In this document: piece by piece, positions 10,561-20,753 of the stretch
Position numbering within the stretch: position 1 is the first letter of the stretch
Layout: every line of letters begins with the position of its first letter
From: Pseudoroseomonas cervicalis
Lineage (GTDB): Bacteria > Pseudomonadota > Alphaproteobacteria > Acetobacterales > Acetobacteraceae
NCBI RefSeq assembly: GCF_030818485.1
Contig: NZ_JAUTAJ010000004.1
Coordinates: 1,839,001-1,903,000, forward strand
Length of the DNA stretch: 64,000 nt
Direction of reading: 5' to 3'
The notes under the pieces: model-generated
What the model saw: the letters and a program-made list of their open reading frames with translations, nothing else
Database searches by the model: none
What the model was told of the DNA's origin: nothing
Position numbers and translations under genes: made by a program

Positions 10561-11310
10561 GTGCTGCGCCTGCCGCCGGTGCCCTTCGACTTCCTGCAGG
10601 GCAGGCTGGCCAGCGCCGGCACCGGGCTGGTGCCCGCCGGCACGCGCGGCCCCAGCCTGGCCCTCTCCGACCTGCTGGCGCCCGGCGCCGTGGACCGCAT
10701 CCTGGCGCCGCTGCTGCGCGAGAAGCCGGACCAGGACCGCCGCGCCCTGCTCTCGCTGTGGAGCCGCTACTACTTCTTCACCCTTATCCCGCCGGTGGCG
10801 CTGACGCTGATGCTGGCGCATCGCCGCCTGCCGCTGGCGCCGGCCGGCGCCTCGGTGCTGCTGAAGCCGGACGGGCTGCCCGCCGCCATCGCCCTGCCGC
10901 ATGCGGGCGAGGAATGCGCCGCGCCGCAGGATCCCTTCGAGCGCTTCGCCCCGCTGCTGCAGGGCCATCTGGCGCCGCTGATCGCCCATTGGGCGGCCGA
11001 GGCGAAGCTGGCGCAACGCGTGCTCTGGGCCAATGCCGCAAGCTACTTCGCCTGGATCGTGCGCGAGACGGCCGCCGCCCCCGACGCCCCGCCCGGCGCG
11101 GCGGAATGCGGCCAGGCCATCGTCGCCGCCACCCACCTGCCCGATGGCAGCGCCAACCCGATGCATGAGCCGATGAAGCCGCTGGAGGGCAGCACCGACG
11201 GCAAGCGCTGGCGCAAGGTGTGCTGCCTGCTCTACCGCCTGCCGGACCGCTCGGAATGCTCCTACTGCCCGCTGCTGCTGGGCAAGGACCGCAAGGGCTG
11301 CGCCCACTGA
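10561..11310 (+). CDS. fhuF: FhuF-like siderophore-iron reductase (5' end uncertain, probable frameshift)
   Basis: The open frame from GTG 10561 gives 249 residues. The mid-protein LSLWSRYYFFTLIPP aligns with E. coli FhuF LISLWAQWYIGLMVPP. The C-terminus has the family [2Fe-2S] ligand set CC-x10-C-x2-C (RKVCCLLYRLPDRSECSYC). FhuF reduces ferric-siderophore complexes in the cytoplasm. The N-terminus looks short. Third-position GC is high in this frame back to about 10500, while the frame of ATG 10464 (MSMAASYRSA) is coding-like before that. So the true start is probably 10464, with a one-base shift in the GCC/CCCGGG run at about 10489-10506. The Fur box upstream supports iron control. Confidence 0.8.
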   Translation: MLRLPPVPFDFLQGRLASAGTGLVPAGTRGPSLALSDLLAPGAVDRILAPLLREKPDQDRRALLSLWSRYYFFTLIPPVALTLMLAHRRLPLAPAGASVLLKPDGLPAAIALPHAGEECAAPQDPFERFAPLLQGHLAPLIAHWAAEAKLAQRVLWANAASYFAWIVRETAAAPDAPPGAAECGQAIVAATHLPDGSANPMHEPMKPLEGSTDGKRWRKVCCLLYRLPDRSECSYCPLLLGKDRKGCAH

Positions 11311-11380
11311 GCCTGGCGGCCGGCCGCGCCGCCGCTTTCCGGCTTGGCAACATCCCGGCGCCGGGCTACCGGCTGAGCCC

Positions 11381-11707
11381 ATGGAAACCTACCTGCCTGC
11401 CCTGATCCTGCTCTCCGGCGGCGCCTTCATCCATAGCCGCTCCAACGTGCCGGAGCTGCGCCCGGCCTCGGAAGCCTCCGACACCGCCTGGAAGCTGCTG
11501 GCCAAGCTGGCCTTCTATCTGTGGATCGGCCTGCTGGTCTGGGGCCTCTACAATTTGCCGCTGCTCAATCTCGGCATCGCCTTCGTGCTGTCGCTGGCCT
11601 TCAACGTGCTGCTGGCCATGCGCGGGCCGAAATCCATCTGGCCCGGCCTGTCCATGGTGATGTGCGCGGCGGGGGTGGCGCTCGGCGTCTATACCGTGCT
11701 GGTCTGA
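11381..11707 (+). CDS. Small integral membrane protein, unknown function
   Basis: 108 residues with about four hydrophobic helices: residues ~4-16, 40-62, 64-80 and 88-107. A polar loop, HSRSNVPELRPASEASDTAWK, connects the first to the second. I do not recognise a family. The start ATG has only a weak ribosome site. The gene lies 70 bp after fhuF and 26 bp before a hydrolase gene on the same strand. GC-rich codon usage is consistent with a real gene. Confidence 0.6.
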   Translation: METYLPALILLSGGAFIHSRSNVPELRPASEASDTAWKLLAKLAFYLWIGLLVWGLYNLPLLNLGIAFVLSLAFNVLLAMRGPKSIWPGLSMVMCAAGVALGVYTVLV

Positions 11708-11733
11708 CGCCTCCGAACGGAGGAAACGACAGC

Positions 11734-12618
11734 ATGGTGTTCGAAGGATTCACGCTGGAGGAACGCAGCGTGGACGGCCAGAGCCTGCGCCTGCGCCGCG
11801 GCGGCGAGGGCCCGCCCCTGCTGCTGCTGCACGGCAACCCGCAGACGCATCTGATGTGGCACCGTGTCGCCCCGGTGCTGGCGCGGCGCTACAGCGTGGT
11901 CTGCCCCGACCTGCGCGGCTATGGCTTCTCCGGCAAGCCCGGCGTCAGCGAGCGCAGCGCCGCGCATTCCAAGCGCGCCATGGCGGCCGATCTGGCCGGG
12001 CTGATGCGCCAGCTCGGGCATGAGCGCTTCCAGCTGGTGGCGCATGACCGCGGCGCCCGCGTGGCGCACCGCCTGGCGCTGGATTTCCCGCAGGCGGTGC
12101 AGAAGCTCGCCGTGCTCGACATCGTGCCGACCATCGAGCATTTCGAGCGCACCGATATGAGCTTCGCGCTCGGCTACTACCACTGGTTCTTCCTGGCCCA
12201 GAAGCACGATCTGCCCGAGCGCATGATCCTGCGCGACGTCGAGGACTGGTTCGACCTGCAGACCTCGCGCGAGCCCAAGGATCGCGGCTTCTTCCACCCC
12301 GAGGCGCGGGCGGACTACCTGGCGGCGCTGAAGCTGCCGGGCACCGTGACCTCGATCTGCGAGGATTACCGCGCCGCCACAGGCATCGACCTGGAGCATG
12401 ACCGCGCCAGCCGCGCGGCGGGCGAGAAGATCCGCTGCCCGCTGCTGGCGCTGTGGGGCGCCAGGGGCAGCATCGGCAAATGGTATGATCCGCTGGCGAT
12501 CTGGTCGGCCTATGCCGAGCAGCCGGCCAAGGGCCATGCGGTGAACAGCGGCCATTACCTGGCCGAGGAAGCGCCCGAGGAGGTGCTGGCAGCCCTGGAC
12601 GACTTCCTCGACTCTTAG
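11734..12618 (+). CDS. Alpha/beta hydrolase, haloacetate (fluoroacetate) dehalogenase family
   Basis: 294 residues; the start follows ACGGAGGAAACG. It has the HGNPQ oxyanion loop and the nucleophile motif VAHDRGAR. Every residue known in Burkholderia FAc-DEX and Rhodopseudomonas RPA1163 appears to have a counterpart. These are the nucleophile Asp105, halide and carboxylate binders Arg106 and Arg109, the His150-Trp151 pair in YYHWFF, Tyr212 in DYRAA, acid Asp129 in AVLDIVPT, and catalytic His274 in SGHYLAE. Such enzymes hydrolyse fluoro- or chloroacetate to glycolate. Epoxide hydrolase is the alternative; the His-Trp fluoride pocket favours dehalogenase. Substrate is inferred. Confidence 0.82.
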   Translation: MVFEGFTLEERSVDGQSLRLRRGGEGPPLLLLHGNPQTHLMWHRVAPVLARRYSVVCPDLRGYGFSGKPGVSERSAAHSKRAMAADLAGLMRQLGHERFQLVAHDRGARVAHRLALDFPQAVQKLAVLDIVPTIEHFERTDMSFALGYYHWFFLAQKHDLPERMILRDVEDWFDLQTSREPKDRGFFHPEARADYLAALKLPGTVTSICEDYRAATGIDLEHDRASRAAGEKIRCPLLALWGARGSIGKWYDPLAIWSAYAEQPAKGHAVNSGHYLAEEAPEEVLAALDDFLDS

Positions 12619-12685
12619 AAACCGGAAGGACGCGGCCGTATCGCGACCCCGCCCCAGCCAGGCAGCGGCAGCCCGAAAAAAGAAT

Positions 12686-12753
12686 CCGGGGGAATGAATT
12701 CCCCCGGACCCCCTTCTTCTTTCTGTCGGGGCCCGGCGCCGCTGGCGCCGGGC
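12686..12753. repeat. 68-bp two-hairpin element, copy A
   Basis: Stem 1 is CCGGGGGAA/TTCCCCCGG with a TGAA loop. A CCCCC plus pyrimidine-rich spacer follows, containing CTTCTTTCTGTC. Stem 2 is GCCCGGCGCC/GGCGCCGGGC with a GCT loop. It lies between the converging hydrolase and PfpI genes and ends one base before the PfpI stop codon. A second copy at 56511-56578 matches at 60 of 68 positions, with a compensatory change in stem 2. It is probably a bidirectional terminator or a REP-like element. Confidence 0.75.
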
Positions 12754-12754
12754 A

Positions 12755-13330
12755 TCAGGCGGCGCGGCGGGCGCCGTGCGAGCCTTCCTTCACCTCCTCA
12801 ACGATCTTGGCGACGAAGGCCTTCAGGTCGTCCGGCGAGCGGCTGGTGACGATGCCCTGGTCGGTCACCACCTCCTGGTCCAGCCAGGTGGCGCCGGCAT
12901 TCTGCACATCGGTGCGGATCGAGTTGTAGGAGGTCATCTTGCGGCCCTTGGCGAGGCCGGCCTCCACCAGCAGCCAGGGCCCGTGGCAGATCGCCGCCAC
13001 CACCTTGCCCTTGGCGGCGAAGTCGCGCACCAGCGCGATCGCCTGCGGCTCGACGCGCAGATTGTCCGGGTTGATGACTCCGCCCGGCAGCACCAGCGCG
13101 TCGTAATCCTCCGCCTTCACCTCGGCCAGCTTGCGGTCCACCGGCACGGCCTGGCCCCAATCGGTCTTGTCCCAGCCGGTGATCTGGCCGGGCTGGCGCG
13201 TCTTCTCGGGCGCCGCCACCTCGACCCTGGCGCCGGCCTGGCGCAGATCCTGCAGCGGCACCACCAGCTCCGACTGCTCGAAACCATCGGTCGCCAGGAT
13301 CAGGATGCGGGCCTTCGTGATCTCGGTCAT
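12755..13330 (-). CDS. DJ-1/PfpI-family protein (type 1 glutamine amidotransferase-like)
   Basis: 191 residues. The fold begins with ARILILATDGFEQSEL. The nucleophile elbow is AAICHGPWLL, with the reactive Cys followed by His, and the upstream acidic residue lies in the DGFEQSE loop. This matches the PfpI/YhbO group rather than true amidotransferases. Members act as glyoxalase III-type or deglycase-like stress proteins, or as small intracellular proteases; activity is disputed in the literature. The ATG follows CAGGGAGAA. It is the last gene before the repeat element and is convergent with the dehalogenase-like gene. Confidence 0.85.
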   Translation of the reverse strand: MTEITKARILILATDGFEQSELVVPLQDLRQAGARVEVAAPEKTRQPGQITGWDKTDWGQAVPVDRKLAEVKAEDYDALVLPGGVINPDNLRVEPQAIALVRDFAAKGKVVAAICHGPWLLVEAGLAKGRKMTSYNSIRTDVQNAGATWLDQEVVTDQGIVTSRSPDDLKAFVAKIVEEVKEGSHGARRAA

Positions 13331-13414
13331 GCTTGTTCTCCCTGCGTTGTCTCGTCAGGAACAACGCGGGGCGGCAGGGGCGGTTCCCCGCGCGCCCTGC
13401 CCGGCTTTCGCGGG

Positions 13415-13915
13415 TCAGGCCAGCACGAGAGGCAGGTCGGTATCCCCGGTGCTGGCGCCGGCGGCGGTCAGCAGCGCATGCGCCTGGCCGCGATGATGCG
13501 TCTGGTGGTTGAAGAAATGCGTCACCACCAGGGCCATGGGGCGGTGGATGCTGCGGCCGGCCGCCTGGCTGTGCCAAGTGAGGTCGCTCTGCAGAGCCGC
13601 CTCGTCCAGCCCCTCCGCCCAGGCCTCGATCCGCGCATCCAGCGCGGCGCGCGCCGCCGGCATGGGGGCGAAATCGGCATGCAGAAGCGGGCTGTCGGCC
13701 AGGCTCGCGGCGGGCGGCGCGCCGCCATCCAGCCGTGCCATCCAGGTCGCATCCGCCCAGAGCAGGTGGCACAGCGTGCCATGCAGGGAGCCGAAGAAGG
13801 CGCCGCGCGGCTGCTGCCGCGCCGCCTCGTCCAGCGTCGCGGCCGCGGCGTAGAAGCGGCGGTTCATCTCGCTGTTATAGGCCGCCATCATGCGGCACCA
13901 GGCCGGGCTGATCAT
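13415..13915 (-). CDS. DinB-family protein (putative metal-dependent hydrolase fold)
   Basis: 166 residues forming a four-helix bundle. The DinB metal-binding histidines appear at LHGTLCHLLWAD (about residues 45-50) and HFFNHQTHHRGQAH (about 132-145). The N-terminal YNSEMNRRFYAAA is also typical of the family. The function of most DinB proteins is unknown; relatives include thiol transferases that use bacillithiol or mycothiol. The gene lies directly downstream of the aminotransferase-GNAT pair on the minus strand and could be in that unit, but its start overlaps only the frameshifted tail of the GNAT. Confidence 0.85.
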   Translation of the reverse strand: MISPAWCRMMAAYNSEMNRRFYAAAATLDEAARQQPRGAFFGSLHGTLCHLLWADATWMARLDGGAPPAASLADSPLLHADFAPMPAARAALDARIEAWAEGLDEAALQSDLTWHSQAAGRSIHRPMALVVTHFFNHQTHHRGQAHALLTAAGASTGDTDLPLVLA

Positions 13916-14991
13916 GCGCCCAGCCTAGCGCGGGCGCGGCGGCGGGCAAGCGCCGCCGCCACCCCTCTCACAGGCTGCGATACAGCAGCAGCTGGTCGGT
14001 GAGCTTGCCCGGCGGCGTCGCGGGAGAAGCCGGGGATGCGCCCCGCCTCCACCCAGCCCTGGCTGCGGCACAGCGCCTCGGCCGCGGCGCCGGCGCGGAT
14101 GTCGAGCGTCAGCAGCGAACGGCCGATGCCGCGCGCCGCCTGCTCCGCCCGCTGCATCAGCGCGCGGCCGATGCCCTGGCGTCGGAAGCCCGGATGCACC
14201 AGCAGCTGCTCCAGCACGGCGCGGTGCGGCTGGTCCTGCGGCATGGCGAGGTTCAGCTGCACCGTGCCGGCGACCCGCCCCTCCTGCCAGGCGACCAGCA
14301 GCAGCCGGTGGCCCAGCGCCACATCGCCCGACACCCGGCGCCAGAACTGGCGCGAGGTCTCGAGCGGGAGCGGCGGCAGATGGCCGGTCGCCGCGCCATC
14401 GGCGACGCAGGCCACCAGCATCTCGGCCAGGCTGCGCTCGGCGCTGGCCGCCGCGGCGGCGTCCAGCGCCTCCACCGCCAGGCCGAGCAGCGGCTTGGCG
14501 TAGCGGAACTCCAGCGATTTCGAGATGTCGTCGAGGATGCGGATCGAGCCCGAGCGGACATAGCCGCGCTTCTCGTAGAAACGGTGCGCCGCCTCGAAGC
14601 GCGTGTCGGTCCACAGCACGATGCGCTGCGCGCCGGCCTCGCGCGCATGCGCCTCGGCGCCGCCGAGCAGGGCGTGGGCGAGGCCGCTGCCGCGCTGCGC
14701 CTTCTCGACATACATCTTGCAGATTTCCCACGCCCGGTCGGAGCCGAGCGGGCGCGTCGCCACCATGCCGACGACGCGGCCATCCGGCGCCTCGGCCGCC
14801 CAGAGCGCGCCGCCGGCCTCGGCGAAATAGCTCTGCAGGGCGCGCAGCTCCGGCACCTCGCCATCGACGTCGAGCACGCAGTTCGGATACTCGCCCCAGG
14901 CGTCACCGATGAGGCGGATGAAATCCGCCGCATCGGTGTCGCGCCCCTCGCGGATGGCGAAGGGCGGGGGGGAGTGGCTCGCCGCGCTCAC
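13912..14991 (-). CDS. Two-domain GNAT acetyltransferase, C-terminus frameshifted
   Basis: The reading frame encodes 359 residues with two GNAT folds. Domain 1 (about 10-165) has the acetyl-CoA loop VEKAQRGSGLAHALL, and domain 2 (about 175-325) has VHPGFRRQGIGRALM. After GFSRDAAG the frame runs into a basic nonsense tail. Removing one base of the CCC at 14008-14010 gives KLTDQLLLYRSL and a stop at 13968-13970, a natural family ending of about 340 residues. The start is a GTG that overlaps the aminotransferase stop (GTGA), so the two are translationally coupled. The acceptor substrate is unknown. Confidence 0.8.
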   Translation of the reverse strand: MSAASHSPPPFAIREGRDTDAADFIRLIGDAWGEYPNCVLDVDGEVPELRALQSYFAEAGGALWAAEAPDGRVVGMVATRPLGSDRAWEICKMYVEKAQRGSGLAHALLGGAEAHAREAGAQRIVLWTDTRFEAAHRFYEKRGYVRSGSIRILDDISKSLEFRYAKPLLGLAVEALDAAAAASAERSLAEMLVACVADGAATGHLPPLPLETSRQFWRRVSGDVALGHRLLLVAWQEGRVAGTVQLNLAMPQDQPHRAVLEQLLVHPGFRRQGIGRALMQRAEQAARGIGRSLLTLDIRAGAAAEALCRSQGWVEAGRIPGFSRDAAGQAHRPAAAVSQPVRGVAAALARRRARARLGA

Positions 14992-16187
14992 GCCAGCTCC
15001 CGGCAGAACTCCTGGATGCGGGCGCAGGCCTCGCGCAGGCTTTCCGTGTCGGTGGCGTAGGAGATGCGGATATAGGGGCTCATGCCATAGGCCGTGCCCT
15101 GCACCGTCGCCACCAGCTTCTCCTCCAGCAGGGCGAGCGCGAAATCGGTGTCGTTCTCGATCCGCTTGCCGCCCTTGCTGGTCTTGCCGATGCAGCCGGC
15201 GATATTCGGATAGACGTAGAAGGCGCCTTCCGGCTTGTGGCAGCTGACGCCCGGCGCCTCGGCCAGCATGGCCACCACCATGTCGCGCCGCTCGCGATAG
15301 ATCGCGGCGCGCTCGGCGATCAGCTCCTGCGGGCCTTCCAGGGCGGCGACGGCGGCGGCCTGGCTGATCGTGCTGATGCCGCTGGTCAGCTGGCCCTGCA
15401 TGTTGGTCATCGCCTTGATCAGCGATTTCGGGCCGCCGGCGAAGCCGACGCGCCAGCCGGTCATGGCATAGGTCTTGGAGGCGCCATTGACCGTCAGCAC
15501 CCGGTCCTTCAGCCGCGGCTCCACCTCGGCGATGGTGCAGAATTCGCCGTCATAGACCAGGTGCTCATACATGTCGTCCGTCAGGATCCAGACATGCGGA
15601 TGCTTCAGCATCACCGTGGCGATGGCCTGCATCTCGGCGCGCGAGCAGGCGGCGCCGGTCGGGTTGTTCGGGAAGTTCAGGAACAGCCACTTGGTCTTCG
15701 GCGTGATGGCGGCGTCCAGATCCTCGGGCCGCAGCTTGAAGCCGTTGTTCTGCGGGCAGTTCACATAGGTGGGCGTCGCGGTGGCGAGCTTCGCCATGTC
15801 GGCGTAGCTGACCCAGAAGGGGGCGGGGATCAGCACCTCGTCGCCCGGGTCGCAGCTGGCCAGCAGCGCGTCCATGATGATCTGCTTGCCGCCATTGGCC
15901 ACCAGGATCTCGTCCAGCGCGTAGTCGAGATTGTTGTCGCGCTTGAACTTCTTCTGCACGGCGAGCTTCAGCGCGCGGGTGCCGTCGGTCGGCGGATATT
16001 TGGTGTCGCCCGACAGCGCCGCCTGGTGCGCCGCCTCGATCGCGTGGGAAGGCGTGGCGAAATCCGGCTCGCCGGAGGCGAGGCTGATGACCTTCTTGCC
16101 CTCGGCGGCCAGCTCACGGGCGCGGGTGCCCATGATGACGGAAGCGGAAACGGCGATGTCTTTCAGGCGACCGGCAAGGGCGGGCAT
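14988..16187 (-). CDS. aspB: Aspartate aminotransferase-type class I aminotransferase, copy 1
   Basis: 399 residues from the ATG giving MPALAGRLKDIAVSAS. Fold-type I PLP enzyme of the Iγ (aspartate/prephenate) group. The substrate loop is SLASGEPDFATP, the PLP aspartate region is FPNNPTGAACS, the Schiff-base lysine is in NGASKTYAMTGWRVGF (about residue 237), and the carboxylate-binding Arg is in YIRISYATD. It transfers the amino group between aspartate and 2-oxoglutarate; some relatives also make arogenate. A GNAT gene is coupled downstream. A second aminotransferase of the same family, also paired with a GNAT, lies 1.6 kb away. Confidence 0.92.
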   Translation of the reverse strand: MPALAGRLKDIAVSASVIMGTRARELAAEGKKVISLASGEPDFATPSHAIEAAHQAALSGDTKYPPTDGTRALKLAVQKKFKRDNNLDYALDEILVANGGKQIIMDALLASCDPGDEVLIPAPFWVSYADMAKLATATPTYVNCPQNNGFKLRPEDLDAAITPKTKWLFLNFPNNPTGAACSRAEMQAIATVMLKHPHVWILTDDMYEHLVYDGEFCTIAEVEPRLKDRVLTVNGASKTYAMTGWRVGFAGGPKSLIKAMTNMQGQLTSGISTISQAAAVAALEGPQELIAERAAIYRERRDMVVAMLAEAPGVSCHKPEGAFYVYPNIAGCIGKTSKGGKRIENDTDFALALLEEKLVATVQGTAYGMSPYIRISYATDTESLREACARIQEFCRELA

Positions 16188-16380
16188 GAGCGGGGTCTTC
16201 TCCGGGAGAAACAGGCAAGGCAGCCTAGAAGCCTGTGCCGGCCGCGCCAAGGCCGCCAGGCCCACACAAGGCGCAGAACCGCCCCGCTTGCGCCGAGAGA
16301 CGGCATGCACACGCGCTTGTTCCGCAAGCTTCGCCGCGGCCGCCCTTCCCTGCGCCGCGCCGACTGTCAGGATGCGGCGC

Positions 16381-16761
16381 ATGAGCACCGCCCCCCTCTT
16401 CCAGGCCACCATCCCCGTGCTGCGCAGCTTCGACGCCGCGAAGGCACGCGAATTCTATCTGGATTTCCTGGGCTTCGCCCTGGATTGGGAACACCGCTTC
16501 GAGCCCGATCTGCCGCTCTACTGCCAGATCAGCCGCGGCGCGCTGCTGCTGCACCTGTCGGAGCATCATGGCGATGCCTGCCCCGGCGCCACGGTGTTCA
16601 TCCGCATGCAGGGCATCGAGGCCTTCCACCAGGAGCTGATCGGCAAGCGATACCGTTTCGCCCGGCCCGGGCTGGAAAGCCTGCCCTGGGGCCGCATGGT
16701 CACGGTGGGGGATCCCTTCGGCAACCATCTGCGCTTCTGCGAGCCGCCCGCCGGCGGCTGA
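16381..16761 (+). CDS. VOC-family (glyoxalase/bleomycin-resistance-like) protein
   Basis: 126 residues with one vicinal-oxygen-chelate module. The opening is IPVLRSFDAAKAREFYLDFLGF, the middle has LHLSEHHGD, and the end is VTVGDPFGNHLRFCEP. This order is typical of the bleomycin-resistance/glyoxalase superfamily group. It may bind an antibiotic or catalyse a metal-dependent reaction; no clear substrate can be assigned. A weak AGGA ribosome site precedes the ATG. It is divergent from aminotransferase copy 1 across 193 bp in which I see no distinct operator. Confidence 0.85.
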   Translation: MSTAPLFQATIPVLRSFDAAKAREFYLDFLGFALDWEHRFEPDLPLYCQISRGALLLHLSEHHGDACPGATVFIRMQGIEAFHQELIGKRYRFARPGLESLPWGRMVTVGDPFGNHLRFCEPPAGG

Positions 16762-16844
16762 GGCGCGGCCGCCTCAACCCATCGTCATGCCCCCTGCCCG
16801 GCCCTGCTCCGCTACCAGAAGGGCAGGCAACAGGAGGCAGGCGG

Positions 16845-17219
16845 ATGGTGGAGCGGAACTGGCGCGGGCTGCGGCGGCCCCTGGTGGCGATCGCCCTGGG
16901 GCTGCTGCCCTTCTGGCTGTTCCTCGGCGCCAGCAACGAGGTGCGGGTGAATGGCGAGCTGGTCGGCGGCAGCCGCTTCAATTTCGGCGGGCTGGTGCTG
17001 GCCGCGATCGGCCTGCCCATCGCCATCGGCGTGCTGCGGGAGACGCCGCGCTGGGCGCCGCGCCTGGCGCTGGCCGCGCTGGCGGTGCCGCTCTGCCTGC
17101 TGCAGCTGGCCGTCTCGGCCGAGCTGCTCTCGGTCGATCAGCTGCGGCGCGGCTGGGCCGGCGCGGCGCAGCCCGCCCCGGCCACGGCGCCGCCGCCGGG
17201 GGGCGCCGCCGCCAGCTGA
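16845..17219 (+). CDS. Hypothetical inner-membrane protein
   Basis: 124 residues starting at the ATG after CAGGAGGCAGGCGG. Three hydrophobic segments are visible: about 10-28 (VAIALGLLPFWLFLG), 46-62 and 70-92. The C-terminus is a short Pro/Ala-rich tail. I do not recognise the family. It lies between the two aminotransferase-GNAT pairs on the opposite strand and is convergent with the second GNAT. Confidence 0.6.
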   Translation: MVERNWRGLRRPLVAIALGLLPFWLFLGASNEVRVNGELVGGSRFNFGGLVLAAIGLPIAIGVLRETPRWAPRLALAALAVPLCLLQLAVSAELLSVDQLRRGWAGAAQPAPATAPPPGGAAAS

Positions 17220-17315
17220 CCCGCGGCGCCAGGCCAGCGCGGGCGGAGGTCCGGCAGGCGCGCAGGCGCCAGGCCCGCCGGCCCGCGCTGCGCGACAATG
17301 AAAAAGCCGCGCCGC

Positions 17316-17780
17316 TCAGCGCCGTGGCGGCAGCTCCAGCAGCCAGTCGAAGGACTGCTCCGCCAGCACCACGAAGCCGAGGCGGCGGTAGAATTCCAGG
17401 GCGCGGCTGCCCTTCAGCACCTCGACCCGCACGGGCAGGTCGGGGCGTTCGTCCAGGATCGCCCGCATCACGGCGCGGCCAAGGCCGGCGCCCTGGCAAT
17501 CCGGCTCCAGGTAGAAGCCGCTGATCTCGAGAACATCCCCGCCCGCGAAGACCGAGACGCAGCCGAGCAGCGTCCCGTCCGGCGCCTCGATGCGGCGGGT
17601 GGAGACGGGATCGAAGCCCTCGCGCATGCGGGCGCGGCGGCGCGCCGGGTCCCAGCGGCCCAGCGCCTCGAGCTGCGGGCGCATGGTGCGGATGGAGAGG
17701 TCCAGCAGCGTCTCGAAATCCGCCTCCGAGGCCGGCCGGAAGCGGAAGGGCGGGAACTCCCGCCCCTCCGGGCCCGTCAC
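17316..17780 (-). CDS. GNAT-family N-acetyltransferase (single domain)
   Basis: 154 residues, GNAT fold. FRFRPASEADFETLLDLS forms strand 1 and helix 1, and YLEPDCQGAGLGRAVMRAIL is the acetyl-CoA pyrophosphate loop. The C-terminal ALEFYRRLGFVVLAEQSFDWLLEL is typical of RimI-like single-domain members. The start is a GTG immediately after the TAA of the aminotransferase upstream on the minus strand, so the two are surely co-transcribed. The acceptor is unknown. This repeats the aminotransferase-plus-GNAT arrangement seen at 14-16 kb. Confidence 0.87.
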   Translation of the reverse strand: MTGPEGREFPPFRFRPASEADFETLLDLSIRTMRPQLEALGRWDPARRRARMREGFDPVSTRRIEAPDGTLLGCVSVFAGGDVLEISGFYLEPDCQGAGLGRAVMRAILDERPDLPVRVEVLKGSRALEFYRRLGFVVLAEQSFDWLLELPPRR

Positions 17781-19895
<2,115 letters not shown>

Positions 19896-19899
<4 letters not shown>

Positions 19900-20753
19900 T
19901 TCTGCTGCTCCAGCCGCTGGAACAGCCGGATCGGCACCAGCAGCACCAGCAGCAGCAGCACCGCCAGCGATGCCGCCACCGGCCAGTCGCGGTTCTGGAA
20001 GAATTCCTGGAACAGGACGCGGCCGGCCAGCTGCGCCTCCGGCGGGCCCAGCAGCTCGGGGATGACGTATTCGCCGGCCGCCGGGATGAAGACCAGCAGG
20101 AAGGCCGCCGCCAGGCCGGGGGCGGCCAGCGGCAGGGTGATGCTGCGGAAGGCGACCCAGGGCGTGGCGCCGAGATCCGCCGCCGCCTCCTGCACCGCGG
20201 GGTCGAGGCGCGAGAGGGTGACGTAGAGCGGCAGCACGGCGAAGGGCAGATAGGCATGCACCATGCCGAGGAACAGCGCCGGCCAGGAGTAGAGCAGCGG
20301 CAGCGGCGCCTCGATCACCCCCGCCGATTGCAGCAGGGTGTTGATCCAGCCCTCGTCGCGCAGCAGGCCGATCCAGGCGCCGATGCGCGGCAGGAAGCCG
20401 GTCCAGAAGGGCAGCAGCAGCAGCGCCAGCAGCGGCATGCGCCAGCGCGGCGGCGCCCGCACCAGGCCGAGCGCCATGGGCAGCGCCAGCGCCAGGCAGA
20501 GCCCCGCCGTGCCGCAGGCCACCAGCAGCGCATCCAGGAAGGCGCCGCGGTAATAGGGGTCGCCCAGGGCCAGGGCGTAGGTCTCGGTGTTCAGCCCCTC
20601 GCCCTCGCTCCAGGGCAGGGCGAAGGGCGGCACGCCCTCGGCCGGCCAGGAGAGGGAGAGCGCCAGCACCACCAGCAGCGGCGCCGCCACGAACAGCGCC
20701 AGCCAGAGGCCGGGCAGCGCGGGGACCAGGATTTGCAGCAAAGGACGGGGCAT
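19896..20753 (-). CDS. potH: Polyamine ABC transporter permease (PotH/PotB type)
   Basis: 285 residues with about six membrane helices, starting with a hydrophobic stretch LPGLWLALFVAAPLLVVLAL. The EAA loop is VQEAAADLGATPWVAFRSITLPL (about 190-212). FIPAAGEYVIPELLGPP is a well conserved PotB/PotH signature. Its ATG overlaps the stop of the ATPase gene and its own stop overlaps the next permease start, so all are translationally coupled. It partners with the second permease in the inner membrane. Confidence 0.92.
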
